64,000 nucleotides of DNA from Fratercula arctica (GCA_947846985.1 CANTUZ010000025.1:13080100-13144099), one strand, 5' to 3'; numbered from the stretch's first letter, positions 1-11,395 are shown. Notes: generated by a model from the letters alone, not told the origin. Numbers and translations: made by a program.

Positions 1-3000
1 AGTTTTGGAACTGCTTGAGCTTATGTATTGTTTTATTAACTGGGCCTAATTGCCAGTTTATTCCTCTATGTCCTTATGTGACCTACACTCATCACCAAAA
101 TAGCTAGGTGTATGCTGGATATGTATATGAAACACTGTAGTTACATTAATGTAAATATCTCAAACACAAATTGTGTATGTGTACATGAATATAAGCTCTT
201 ATTTTTTTCTTGAACCATAATTATTATAGCACAGAAGTGATGTACTCATGAAGCAGTACTGTCTGTTGATCATGTACCTACTAAATTAACTAAATTAAAC
301 TAAATTTTCAAAATCACACAATTCCCCATCTTCAAAGCAACCTAAATTCTTAGGCGCCTAAGTTCTATTGGCTTAACAAAAATGTCTTCATTATCTGTGA
401 AAATGGGTCTTATGTTTTCAAATCCCTAGGGCACAAGACTCGTTTACCTATGGTAATTACACACCTATTAGAAATTACCTTCCCATTATTGTGGCCTTTA
501 TACTTTCTTTCTGCCACTGCCTATGTTCTGCCCTTTCTACCAAACAGCACCTCAAGGATACAGACAGCATTTGGATCAGTGTCCAGCTGGCAAGAGGCTG
601 CAAGTCCCAAACCTGCACCGCTTTGACTTACACACGAAGACCTGATGCAGCAGACATACTTGGTCACATTTAACGTCATGATCTCACAGTGGGCACCCCT
701 GTCACTTCACTCCAGCCACAGCCTCTGTTTATGGAGCTGGCAAGCCAAGCTCTTAGCAGAAAGAGAGCATAAAAACTAGCTAAATCAATGGATAGCCTCT
801 AGCAGAACTTGGCACCAGCCTGGAGACAGCAAATGGGTGACTAAATGTCCAATATCTGGTCTCGAATGCTGTGCAGTTTTCTGGCCAACTGCTGGCCTCA
901 CACCCTCTCCTGCTAGGAGGAAACACATATGGGATTTCACTGTGTGCCAAGGGTGGATCTGACCCCACTGCACAGAGCCAGCTCAAAGCACAGGCACTCG
1001 TAAGGCTGAACATAAGCTTTACTTTCAGGACATAAAAGTGTGCAGTTCTTCCATGGATCCTTCCACGTACAAGTCAATACTACACTGCCTCAGTAATGTG
1101 CTTTGGTGTTAGATTAGCAACTTTGTGTAATTTTTTTAACCTGCTGCCATAAAAAATCTAATTACTGAAGTGGATTTGTTAGGGAACTGTGACACTGCAG
1201 ATCCAGTCCTTTGGGCAACATATCAGATATGGTACAGGTATGGAGCACATCTAATTAAGTTTATAGGAAGGCCTCAGCAAGACTGTGCTAGGCAGAACTC
1301 TGTAAGATTGTCAGGATTCATCACCTAGTAATGACTTGGGAGAGGGGCTGGATGCTCATGAGAACTTTTGCAGATACAAATACATTCACATGGGGAAAAA
1401 AAAGGAAAAAAAAACAGCTAATAAACAGATCTCATCTAATACTCTGGCCTAAATCATGCAAGAATGACAAATGGATGTTCTCTCATGCTGTTATCTCAAA
1501 TATTCCTGTTTGACTTTCTCAGTTGAGCATTTCCCCTACTCAGAATAAAAGTGTTACAGCATTAGAAGCAGTTTAGTGGTTAGAAATTTATTTTTGTGAC
1601 AACAAAGCTCTGTTCCCTTCACACACACAATTCTGTAATAATGTAGCGAATCAGGACATACGTATTTAGTATTGTGCCTTGGATTTAAGCACAGGAACAC
1701 AATTAAATGGTCTTCATTTTTTGATCCTGAAGGTAAGCTCATGGAAGTTACTTTTTCACCAGTATAGAAAAAGTCACTAGTATAGATAAAAGGTGATGTT
1801 GTGGTTAAGTTTTATTTATAACACAGATTTTTACTGAACTTAGGACATCTGGACCACACCTCATCCGACAAGGATCAAAAAATCCTCATGTGCTCTTAAA
1901 CCTCGAGAGAGAAATCAATTGGTCCAGTAGACTGCATCTGGGCAGGGATTATTTTTGTCCATTGAATGAATGTACTGTAAAATACAGACACTGGGGGGTA
2001 AGGATCAAGTCAGGACACATTCATTTTTGTTCTACTGACCATTCTGTAAGAGGCAATGAATAGAAGCTGGTACATATATCATATTTCACTGTGAAATATG
2101 GACTTTCCACATTTCAGCAGAATCAAGGAGGAATTTGCAAATTTTATTTCAGTTCATAGGTCTAACTAAAGAGATTGGTACGCAAAGGGGAAAAAAAATA
2201 GTATATAGCTTTATTCTGCAAATGCCTATCAGAAAATTTGTCTTCTTTTAACCAAATCAGAAGACAGAGAAGGATTCAAAATACATTAAATAAAGGCCCC
2301 ACATTGTTTCATCCCAATTTTAATATGAAAATAAACACTTCATTGCCCCGCACTTCCTTACACACTTCTTAAATAGGCACACACATTTCCCATGGGACAT
2401 GTAGGCAGCAGAATGAAAGTATTGCTGCAAGTAGGAAATGAAAGTAGGGAACAAAAGTGAAAACTTGATTCATTCATTGCCTTCAGCAGTCAGCTACATT
2501 AGGAACTCAAACCAAATTTGGTAAATGTTAAAGAAAATGCCTTAACTAGCAGGGGAGAAGAGAATCTTATAGATGAGCTGGTGTCTGATAACACAGAGGA
2601 TAAGAGACTGAGCCACATACATAGAAGTAAATAAACAGAAACCTGTGTTTTCCATATCCAAAACTCTTTTTTAATAAATAAAATTAACTTTATGGAAGAA
2701 TTCTCTGAAAACTGATCATTTGAGTTCCAATTATATCTTATTTCAGCTTAATATCTCCATTAGCATCAAAATAATACCACTTATAATCTCTCCAGCACTT
2801 CTGCAAATATGGATATCTAGAAACTTTAAGTATGCAACTCCAAGAAAATGCAGAACTGTATCAGGGCGAAGGAGGATGATTATACCTTTAAACTGTAGGA
2901 CAGTTATGACTACAGGCAACTATGCCACAGCCGTTTGGTTTAGTACCATATTCTAAAACTAACACTAGAAAGGCTAATGAAACATGGCTTGCAACTCTAT

Positions 3001-4321
3001 AGGTATTTAATTTGCATTCAGTAACACCTAAGTATGGAGCTAAAAGAAAAAAAGAAATTGAGAGATGTGAGAAATTTTCATTGAAAATTTTAACAGTTTA
3101 TTTATAGTTTGTTGTGGAAGCTGTTTTCACCCCACTTTTTCCAAAAGTATTCATCAGATTGCCCTCAGAAAGTCTCTCTGCTAACGTTGATTTTGGCTAG
3201 GAGCTCAGGAGGGGCACCTGCTTACGGAGCCACCCTTCTGCAGCTGCTCTGTAGCTCTGGGAGAAGTGGTGACACATTCGTATAAAACTAGTAATTATGG
3301 AAAACTGTTACTGCTCTCTCCAAAGGCCAGAACAAGACAGAGCAGACTAGGTTAACTTGTATTTGTTTACAGGAGCAGATTGTAACCAGCGTAAGCAGAT
3401 CAGTCTGACACAACATAAAACTCCCACTGAAGTTAATGGGAATTTTTTTGTTCTAAATGAGTAAGAGACCAGTTCCAAAGGACCAGCCAGAGTCAAAGCA
3501 GGCCTCTGGGTGATACAGAAATGGTTCTAAGTCATTGCCGGTTGCAACAAGAAAAAACATCAGAGAAAGCTCAGCTGGAGCGAGTACTTTCCAGCCCTGC
3601 ATTTAATTCAGAAGATGGAAGAATTGAGGTGAATAAGGATGGGAAGGAGAAGTACAGTGGAAAGCCAGAGGTACATTCAGTGGATGTGAACCCTGGGCAG
3701 ATCTGTTGAATCACGAACACCATAGGATGTGCATTCAGAGCTTCTCCTAGTTAAAAAGGCTTCTGCTGGCTACCCACGGCCAACTGGCTGGTTGAGGCGA
3801 CATGTTCTTTTCAAATCCCTTTTATAACCTCTACTCAAGAATTTCTAAGTGAATTTCTTATGAAACTTGTTCATATTGCCCTCAGGCCCAACACATGCAG
3901 TCTTAAAATGCTTCCTCCATACTTCCAAATAGCTCTACATTCAACATATGATTATACTACAAAGACTTCTTAAGGGGGAGAAAAAAAAGTTTTGATAAAA
4001 AATTAACCCCATACAATTGTTTTATAACTTCAGTACCTGAGCAAAGAAAATCCAGATATCTAACACCAACATTGATCCAGCCTGTTTACACATCACACAC
4101 CTAATGCTGTCTATGAAATTTACCTTCATTCTGCAACACATACACTATCTTTACAAAAAGATTAACTGACATTTTTGACATTTCAGATGACGTACCCAGG
4201 TTACTGCAATCAAGGAACATGCATAGTCCTGACACATATAATATAAAAAATACTCTATATAAAAATATATATACACACACACATGCACACACAAAAGCAT
4301 AAAAGGTATCATAAAACTTAC
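1..4321 (-). other. GHR intron 2 (5' part), no gene seen
   Basis: This AT-rich stretch lies 3' of the host exon on the minus strand, so it should be intron 2. I see no repeat family, RNA gene or exon in it. Short open frames here have no recognisable content. A small alternating purine-pyrimidine run (TATATA then CACACA) lies at about 4262-4294, just inside the intron after the donor site. Confidence 0.6.
4316..4321 (-). other. 5' splice donor of GHR exon 2
   Basis: On the minus strand the exon ends ...GTGATG and the intron begins GTAAGT, a near-ideal donor. It leaves one base of a split codon in the exon (phase 1). Confidence 0.75.
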
Positions 4322-4391
4322 CATCACTTGCAGAACATGAGTCATTTGCACAGACCAGTGCCAAAGTAAACAGCAGATACCAAAGATCCAT
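4322..4391 (-). CDS. GHR: Growth hormone receptor, exon 2 coding part (signal peptide)
   Basis: GHR is the class I cytokine receptor for growth hormone at the cell surface, signalling through JAK2-STAT5. This exon gives the start codon and signal peptide: 23 codons beginning MDLWYLLFTLALV and ending in SCSASD, plus one base of the next codon. A hydrophobic core follows the start directly, as in a cleaved signal sequence. The exon spans 4322-4401 (80 bp), with 10 bp of 5'UTR before the ATG. The intron phase after exon 2 (phase 1) agrees with the known GHR exon 2 boundary. The MDLW start and LLFTLALVCAND run match what I recall of avian GHR. An unrelated signal-peptide exon is possible but less likely. 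The mature receptor exons would lie left of the window. Confidence 0.8.
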
Positions 4392-4401
4392 ACCTCTAAT
4401 T

Positions 4402-4420
4402 CTGTAATAATAAAAGACAT
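4402..4420 (-). other. 3' splice acceptor of GHR exon 2
   Basis: The minus strand reads TCTTTTATTATTACAG directly before the exon: a T-rich tract followed by CAG. Together with the donor it defines an 80-bp exon. Confidence 0.72.
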
Positions 4421-5236
4421 GAGAGTTTCTTTATAAACTGATATTACTAACTAATATTACATTTAAACTATTAGCTAGTTTTATTGAATTTCTGACTGGA
4501 TTTAAACCAGAAGTGTATTTAGTTTACGGTTTATTGCCTCACAAAGTCATATGTTGTCTTGCAGTCTAGGATGGATAGTAAATACTATCTTTATAAGAGA
4601 ACAAGCTTATGGGTCTCTAGTTCATTTAATATGGGGGGGGACGGGGACACACCAGTATTGTCAATCTCTAGCCTGCTTCTAGGGAGTAACCACACTTCCC
4701 TCACAGCAACCTTTGGGGAATGGATCACAATGAGTAGCCTAGGTTAAATGTGAAAGTAGAAGAATAGTATCTCTTTCAGGGAACAAAGAGATGATGATCC
4801 CCTTTCCAACTCATGCTCCTCTGAAGCTGTGTTCATCTTTGCAGGCCAGGTATAACACTTCCTGGGTCTAGGCCTAAATGCAATAAAAATGAGGAGTGAT
4901 GCAGTCTAATAAGCCAGCTCCCACACTAGAAAGTCAAATGGCTGTTAGCAGAGAAACACCAGCTTAGTACCTACTGCCACCGCCAGTGGCATGCAGCACT
5001 CCACGAGAGGAGAGAGCAGTAGTAGCTGTGGGGCAGCAAGAATGAGAATAACCTGGGCTAATTCTCTGGTCTGTTTCTCACCGGCATCCTGCACAACCCT
5101 GAGCACATGCCTTGGTGCCCCTGCTCTGCCATGCTGCTCTTAGGGTGCTACCATGGAAGCTGTCTCACGTTGGAAACTTCTACACATGTGATTTCTGAGA
5201 AGGCAACTTCTGATGGACCTGAGCACATCCACATTT
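4402..5236 (-). other. Intronic or upstream stretch, nothing recognised
   Basis: No gene or known repeat seen. It is GC-richer near 4975-5110 but has no CpG-island character. On the GHR reading it is the 3' end of intron 1. Confidence 0.5.
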
Positions 5237-5424
5237 TTGTGGTTTGGGCCAGATTGGCCACTGAAACGAATGACAGATGCTCTCCCCCACCTCTCTCTCC
5301 AAGGAGAGGAGGGAGAGAGACGTATGAGTTTAGAAGAAACTAAACTAGTTTAATGAAATATTAACAATAAAATAAAAAGAAAACAATGAAATATATGCAA
5401 TATATACAAAACCAGTATCAAGCT
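5237..5424 (-). mobile_element. Family A LTR, 3' fragment, reverse
   Basis: The segment is the reverse complement of the last ~190 bp of the family A LTR seen intact at 60668-61383. It has the GGTTTGGGCC terminus, the purine block GGAGAGGAGG, the ATTAAA-type polyadenylation region and TTGATAC. It stops abruptly at 5424, where a new LTR-like start (TGTCCTGGTTTGAGG) begins. The U3 part is missing. Confidence 0.75.
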
Positions 5425-5446
5425 CTGTCCTGGTTTGAGGACAGAG
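5423..5446. repeat. Perfect inverted repeat at LTR junction
   Basis: CTCTGTCCT, a 6-base loop (GGTTTG), then AGGACAGAG: a perfect 9-bp stem. It lies exactly at the end of the reversed LTR fragment and includes the LTR terminal motif TGTCCTGG. Confidence 0.8.
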
Positions 5447-5613
5447 TAGTGTCCCTTAAACAGGATCGTGTGATGGGGTTGTAGAATATGTGTGTGTGGC
5501 GCAGATGAATTAGGGAGAAGGAGGAGCATGCTTTCTGGGGAGGTTGTAAAGGCTTGTTGGGTTATGCTTGGGTTGTAAAGGCTTGTATGCTTGGAGGTTG
5601 TGTGGCTTCTGTG
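5447..5613. repeat. Short stretch with imperfect duplication
   Basis: The motif GGTTGTAAAGGCTTGT occurs twice (about 5545-5590), followed by partial GGTTGTGTGGCTT copies. It could be LTR-derived sequence or unrelated; its origin is not clear. Confidence 0.4.
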
Positions 5614-5981
5614 TGCCCTGGTTTGAGGTAAAACAGAACCAATTTTCTGTTCGGTAATTTTACTTTGCAGCTAAGGCTCTTCTAACTAACTGAACTCTCT
5701 GAAATTAACAGCATATTGTCCAGACACTATTCTTTCTCAGTGATAAGACCTGATTATTTGTAATTTATGCAAAGGAATGGTATGCAGAGAGGCTCTTGCT
5801 TATACTTATTGCTATAACAATCAAGGTCAGCAAATTTTGTTATGTATGTACCAAGTTGGAGGGTCAGAGGCAGAAGGGCATAGAGGGGTCCCACATGCAG
5901 GGAGGAGTGGACAGGACAGGTGACCCAACAGTGACCAACAAGGTATTGCATACCATCTGCATCATGCTCAGTGTAAAAGCT
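5614..5981 (+). mobile_element. 5' LTR of A1, U3 only
   Basis: It begins TGCCCTGGTTTGAGG (usual TGTCCTGG, one change) and follows family A U3 to the TATA region (GTGTAAAAGCTGA, against CAGTATAAAAGCTGA in the solo copy at 60994). At about 5981-5984 it jumps to protease sequence with a TGA-containing microhomology. R, U5, primer site, leader and gag are absent. Confidence 0.82.
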
Positions 5982-8402
5982 GACTGGCCCAGATGCTCCA
6001 TGCATCCTTGGCATAGACTACATCAGGAGAGGGTATTTCAAAGACTCGAAAGGGTATCAGTGGGCTTTTGGTATAGCAGCTGTAGAGACTGAGGACATTA
6101 CACGGATGTCTACCTTATCCGGTCTTTCAGATGACCCTTCTGTGGTGAGACTGCTGAAGGTTAAAAAACAGCAGGTGCCAATTGCCACTGCCACAGTGCA
6201 TCAAAGACAGTATCGCACTAACCGAGACTCTCTGATTCCCATCCAGAACCTGATTTGTCAGATAGGGGCCCAAGGAGTGATCAGCAAGACTCGCTCACCC
6301 TTTAACAGCCCTATATGGCCAGTGCAAAAGTCTGATGGAGACTGGAGATTAACAGTAGACTATCGTGGCCTGAATGAGGTCACACCATCACCGAGTGCTG
6401 CTGTGCCAGACATGCTAGAACTGCAGTATGAACTGGAGTCAAAGGCAGCCAAGTGGTATGCTACAATTGACATTGCTAATGCGTTCTTCTCTATTCCTTT
6501 AGCAGCAGAGTGCAGGCCACAGTTTGCTTTCACCTGGAGAGGCATCCAGTACACCTGGAATCGACTGCCCCAGGGGTGGAAACACAGCCCCACCATTTGC
6601 CATGGACTGATCCAGACTGCACTGGAGAAGGGTGGAGCTCCAGAACACCTGCAATACATTGATGACATCATTGTGTGGGGTAATACACCAGAAGAAGTTT
6701 TCAAGAAAGGTAAGGAACTAATCAAGATTCTTCTGAAAGCAGGTTTTGCTGTCAAAAGAGGTAAGGTCAAGGGACCTGCCTGAGACATCCAGTTCTTGGG
6801 AACTAAGTGGCAAGATGGGCGTCACCATATCCCAATGGATGTGATTAACAAAATAACAGGTATGGCCCCACCTACTAACAAGAAGGAAACACAAGCCTTC
6901 TTAGGCATTGTGGGTTTCTGGAGAATGCATATTCCAGGTTATAGTCAGATTGTGAAACCTCTCTATGAAGCGACTCGAAAGAAAAATGAGTTGACGTGGG
7001 ATCCTGAGCAACAACAGGCCTCTGAGCAAATTAAACAAGAGATTGTGCATGCAGTAGCCCTTGGACCAGTCCGAACAGGACAGGACATTAAAAATGTGCT
7101 CTACACCACAGCCAGGGACAATGGCCCTACCTGGAGCCTATGGCAGAAAGCACCAGGGGAGACTCGAGGTCGACCCCTAGGATTCTGGAGTTGAGGATAT
7201 AAAGGCTCCGAGGCCAACTATACTCCAACTGAGAAAGAGATCTTGGCAGCATATGAAGGAGTTAGAGCTGCTTCAGAGGTAATTGGTACTGAAGCGCAGC
7301 TCCTCCTGGTGCCCCAATTGCCAGTACTGGACTGGATGTTCAAGGGTGAAGTTCCTTCTACTCATCATGCCGCCAATGCCACCTAGAGTAAATGGGTTGC
7401 ATTAATAACACAGCGGACTTGAATAGGAAACCCCAATCGTCCAGGAATCGTAGACGTGATCACAAACTGGCCCGAAGGCAGAGACTCTGAAATGCCACCA
7501 GAGGAGGTGGTGACACGTGCTGAAGAAGCCCCACCGTATAATGAACTCTCAGAGAATGAGAAACAGTATGCTCTGTTCACTGATGGATCTTTTACTGTAG
7601 GAAAACATCAAAGGTGGAAAGCTTCTGTGTGGAGTCCTACATGATGAGTCACAGAAGCAGCTGAAGGAGAAGATGAGTCAATTTGCAGAGGTAAAAACCA
7701 TCCAGCTGGCCCTAGACATTGCTGAAGGAGAAAAATGGCCAGTACTCTGTCTCTATACTGACTCATGGATGGTGGCCAATGCTCTGTGGGGGTGGTTAAA
7801 GCAGTGGAAGCAGAGCAACTGGCAGCGCAAAGGTAAACCCATCTGGGCTGCTGAATTGCATCAAGATATTGCTGACCAGCTAGGGAAACTAGTCGTGAAG
7901 GTACGCCATGTAGATGCCCACATACCCATGAGTCGATCCACTGAGGAACATCAAAACGATCAGCAAGTAGATCAGGCTGCTAAAATTTTCCAGAGATATT
8001 TGGACTGGGAACATAAGGGTGAACTATTTTTAGCTTGGTGGGCCCATGACACCTCAGGTCATCAAGGAAGGGATGCAAAATATAAGTGGACTCATGACCA
8101 AGGGGTGGATTTAACTATGGACACTATTGCGCAGGTTATCCACGATTGTGAAACATGCGCCGCAATCAAGCAAGCTAAACGGTTAAAACCTTTGTGGTAT
8201 GGAGGACAATGGTTGAAATATAAGTATGGGGAGACCTGGCAAATTGACTACATCACACTCCCTCAAACCCGCCAGGGTAAGCGCTATGTGCTTACTATGG
8301 TGGAAGGAAGTACCGGATGGTTGGAAACCTATGCTGTGCCTCATGCCACTGCCTGGAATACCAAGCAAGTCTTGGTGAAAAGCAAGTCTTGTGGTGACAT
8401 GC
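5982..8402 (+). pseudogene. pol: pol remnant: PR end, RT, RNase H, IN start
   Basis: The reading starts within the protease C-terminal half. RT follows: motif A region YATIDIANAFFSIPL, LPQGWKHSPTICH, and active site YIDDIIVWG near 6655. RNase H is marked by ALFTDGS (near 7570) and YTDSWMVANALWGW. The integrase zinc region (WAHDTSGHQG, CETC) and first catalytic Asp (WQIDYITLP) follow. Breaks: TGA 6781-6783, TGA 7192-7194, TAG near 7384, TGA near 7420, tandem TGA 7642-7647, and a small deletion near 7665 that changes frame. The TGA at 6781 and the tandem TGA at 7642 also occur in copy A2. Integrase is cut at 8402 by the inserted element. Confidence 0.9.
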
Positions 8403-8513
8403 TGTAACGGTTTTGGCTATCTGGCTATCTTTGACTTTGGCCGTGGGGTTTGAGTAGCAATATCAGATGTCACAATACTCACTCTTGCACTGATATTTAA
8501 CTATAAACCACCC

Positions 8514-8945
8514 CTACAACACATTCAGGAAACCCAACAACAAAATCACATACGAATGAAAGTAACATTCACTCTCCAAACAGCCTGAAGGTTTTTCATC
8601 CCCTAATTCTGTTAGTGTCACTTTGGCATAATCATCAAAGGGCAAAGTAAACTTTCCCCAGGTAAGACCAAGAGTGTAATTAGTAAAAGAACCCATCCCA
8701 AAAGTGTAATTAGTAAAAGACTCCATCACGAGATGCCCAAGATATGCAGGTAGAACCATTATCCAAGCAATTATTTTATACATCTGAAGGCAAATCCATA
8801 CCAACATAGCACGCTTAGACCACTGCATCCAAACACAAAGAAGAAATAGACCATGCAATATATTCGACCAGTTAAACCCCATTGCATCAATTAACTTCAT
8901 ACAAAGCTCTCTAAGGACATGATACAAGATTTCATGTAAGAACAA
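8514..8945 (-). pseudogene. gag: Gag N-terminal hydrophobic domain, family A
   Basis: An open stretch of 143 codons directly after the leader of the nested element, in the usual place of gag. It has several hydrophobic segments (around residues 25-42, 48-75 and 128-142), then PAYLGHLVMESFTNYT with an N-glycosylation sequon. A local duplication repeats SFTNYT within about 9 codons. The order of features matches the Gag start of provirus B and of the C element at 53.4 kb, though residues have diverged. The rest of gag is deleted. Function unknown; a membrane-targeting Gag leader is my inference. Confidence 0.6.
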
Positions 8946-9022
8946 CGTGATGTGAACTGTCTGTTCTCCCTGAACAAGCTGGAATTCAAACTATTCAGGC
9001 AATCTATCAGATCTCTGTTTGG

Positions 9023-9040
9023 GCCCCACATTGGGCACCA
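9023..9040 (-). other. Primer binding site, tRNA-Lys(CUU) type
   Basis: The minus strand reads TGGTGCCCAATGTGGGGC, 8 bp after the LTR end. It differs from the provirus B site (TGGCGCCCAACGTGGGGC) by two C-to-T changes at CpG positions, as expected from methylation decay. Confidence 0.8.
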
Positions 9041-9048
9041 AATAAATC

Positions 9049-9775
9049 TGTCCTGGTTTTGGCCAAATTGGCCAATGGCTGGCGACAGATGCTCCCCCCC
9101 AACCTCTCGTACATGGGGAGGAGGGGGAGAGATAAAGAGATTCACGAGTTTAGAAGGAACTACTTTACTGAAATATTAATAATAAAATAAAAAGGAAATT
9201 AGAAAATAGATACAGTATATACAAAACCATATTAAGCTCCCAGGATGATGTCACCGGCAGGCACTGGGGAAGTCCCAGACTGGACTCAGCAATGGGTGGG
9301 AACTGGATTCCAGAGCTGGAGTCAGGAACCCACGGATCAGGATCAAAGGCAGATGAACAGGCAGGGTCCTCCTCGGATGTCCCCCATTGAAGGAAGAGGG
9401 CTGACCCTTTGATCCCTCAGCTTTTATACTGAGCATGAGGCAGATGGGATGGAATACCCCTGTTGGTCAGTTTTGGGTCACCTGTCCTGTCCGCGCCTCC
9501 CTGCAGGTGGGACCCCTCTACGCTTTTCCGCTTCTGACCCTCAAATGGGGCAAATAACGAAATTAGCTGACCTTGGTTGTTATAGCAATCAGTATAAGCA
9601 AGAGCCTCTCTGTGTACCATTCCTTGGCACACACTGTAAACACAGGTCTTATCACTCTGAGAATGAACCATTTTCGACACAACATGCTGTTAATTTCAGA
9701 GAGTTAGAAGAGGCCTGGCTAAGAAGTAAAATTACTGAACAGAAAGTTGGTTCTGTTTTACCTCAAACCAGGACA
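9049..9775 (-). mobile_element. 5' LTR of nested family A element
   Basis: 727 bp with inverted ends: plus strand starts TGTCCTGG and ends CCAGGACA. It aligns by eye along its whole length with the solo LTR at 60668-61383, including TATAAAA just before the GCTGAGGGATCAAAGG block. Confidence 0.88.
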
Positions 9776-10260
9776 CATGGTACTCAAGAAAGAATTGAGT
9801 CAGACAATGGGACTCATTTCAAAAACAATCTTCTAAGTAATTGGGCCAAAGAACATGGTGTTGAGTGGATATATCATATCCCCTATGCACCAGCTTCTGG
9901 GTAAACTGAATGATACAATGGACTGTTAAAAACTACCCTGAAGGCAATGGGTGATGGAACCTTTAATAATTGGGACAAGCATTTAGCACAAGCTACCTGG
10001 TTAGTTAACACCAGGGGATCCATCAATCGAGCTGCTCCTGCTCAACCAGACCTTTTACATAAAACGTCCCTGTGGTGCATGAAAGGAATATGTTGGAGAA
10101 AACTGTTTGGGTTTTTCCTGACTCAGGCAAAGGCAAACTCATTTGTTGGACTGTTTTTGCTCAAGGACCTGGATGTACTTGGTGGGTGATGCTGAAGAAC
10201 AGAGACGTCCAATGTGTATCTCAAGGAAATTTAACCCTGGGTGAGAATACTCAACTCTGA
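9776..10260 (+). pseudogene. pol: Integrase C-terminal part of A1 pol
   Basis: Continuation of A1 integrase after the nested insert. It holds the second catalytic Asp (IESDNGTHF) and the catalytic Glu region. There, two stop codons (TAA near 9902 and TGA near 9911) flank the Glu, and one codon is lost just before it. The rest (YNGLLKTT, ATWLVNTRGS, GPGCTWWVM) matches provirus B integrase with further frame changes. It cannot encode an active enzyme. Confidence 0.88.
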
Positions 10261-10623
10261 GCTGTATGATGTTAATTATTACATAATGTTAACAGTGTTC
10301 TATAAGTGTTTTTCAGGATAACATAGTGAATGATGAAACCAGAGGTAGATTCATCAAGTGGCGTCCAGCAAACTCTTTGAGGTGGACATGCTATCTGTGG
10401 GCACAAACCACAATGAATTTCATACCCTCCCTCCTGCCCTGAAAGACTGCTATGATAGATGGAAACCTGCAATCATGAACTAAATTAACTTAACAAACTT
10501 TTGTGTGTAAAGATAAATCATAAATTATTGATCTGTATATATATGCGTGTGTGTATATTTGAAGATAAAAAAAAGCAGTAGTGATCTAAGCATGACACAA
10601 ATGGTATGGAATATGGGTTGGAA
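10261..10623 (+). other. A1 post-pol noncoding region and polypurine tract
   Basis: It corresponds to 17143-17497 in provirus B, with shared scattered blocks such as GGCGYCCAGCAA. It ends in ATGGTATGGAATATGGGTTGGAA just before the LTR, the polypurine tract used to prime plus-strand DNA. No env reading frame is present. A short TATATATGCGTGTGTG run lies near 10537. Confidence 0.7.
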
Positions 10624-11395
10624 TGTCCTGCTTTGAGGTAAAATAGAACCCATTTCCTTTACAGTAATTTTACCTTTCAGCTAAGCTTCTTCTTAACTGA
10701 ACTCTTTGAAATTGACAGCATGTTTTTCAGACAGTGTCTGCTTCTAGCAGATAAGGTCTGGTGTTTATAGTTAATACCAAGGGATGGTATGCAGAGAGGC
10801 TCTTGCTTATACTTATTGCTATAACAACCAAGGTCAGCTAATTTTGTTATGTACCAAGTTGGAGGGTCAGAAGCAGAAGAGCGTAGATTGGTTGCACCTG
10901 CAGGGAGGAGCGGACAGGACAGGTGACCCAACACTGACCAACAGGGTATTCCATCCCATCTGCATCATGCTCGCTATAACAGCTGAGGGATCAAAGGGGT
11001 CAGCCTCTTTTTTCAAAGGCCAGGGTCCGAGGAAGACTGCCTCTGAGTTCATCTGCCTTTTACCCCAATCTGTGTGTTCCTGACTCCAGATTCGGAATCC
11101 AGTTCCCATCCATCACTGGGTCCAGTCTGGACTTTCCCAGTGCCTGCTGGTGATGAGATCATCATCCTGGGAGCTTGATAGTGGTTTTGTATATATTGCA
11201 TATATTTCATTATTTTATTATTAATGTTATTATTTTTTCTCTTTATTAATAATTTTTCATTAAAGTAGTTTAGTTTCTTTTTCAACCCATACGTTCTCTC
11301 TCTCTTATTCTCTCTCACTTCTCTTCTGGAAAGGGAGAGAGAGGTTAAAGAGAGCATCTAACATTCGTTTAATGGCCAGCCCAGCCACAACAACA
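10624..11395 (+). mobile_element. 3' LTR of A1
   Basis: Starts TGTCCTGCTTTGAGG and ends near CCACAACAACA. About 770 bp. It contains the family A U3, a weakened TATA (GCTATAACAGCTGAGGG), and an AT-rich R region with TTCATTAAAGTAG. It is more diverged than the solo copy at 60668. Confidence 0.85.

Larger units (their letters stand above)
8403..9775 (-). mobile_element. Reverse family A element nested in A1 integrase
   Basis: The insert splits the integrase codons of A1. Flanking bases are CATGC (8398-8402) and CATGG (9776-9780), a 5-bp target duplication with one change. Reading on the minus strand it has a 5' LTR (9775-9049), a primer site, the start of gag, then a jump to a short piece resembling the LTR end (TGTAACGGTTTTGGCTATCT on the plus strand, compare TGTCCTGGTTTTGGCCAAAT). 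It looks like a full provirus that later lost most of its interior. Confidence 0.82.
5614..11395 (+). mobile_element. Provirus A1, ERVL-like, decayed and nested
   Basis: A family A provirus. A truncated 5' LTR is fused directly to protease sequence. RT, RNase H and integrase remnants follow, interrupted by a reverse-oriented relative at 8403-9775. A post-pol noncoding region, polypurine tract and full 3' LTR complete it. Leader, gag and most of PR are missing. There is no env. No matching target duplication was found at the outer ends (CTGTG left, GGGAG right), which suggests rearrangement at the 5' end. Class III (ERVL-like) affinity is inferred from RT motifs LPQGWKHSPTICH and YIDDI. Confidence 0.88.

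Noticed and set aside
4101..4321. Continuation of the MDLW open frame past the exon
   Set aside because: The splice donor GTAAGT ends the exon at 4322; the rest is a CACA/TATA-rich intron that happens to stay open.
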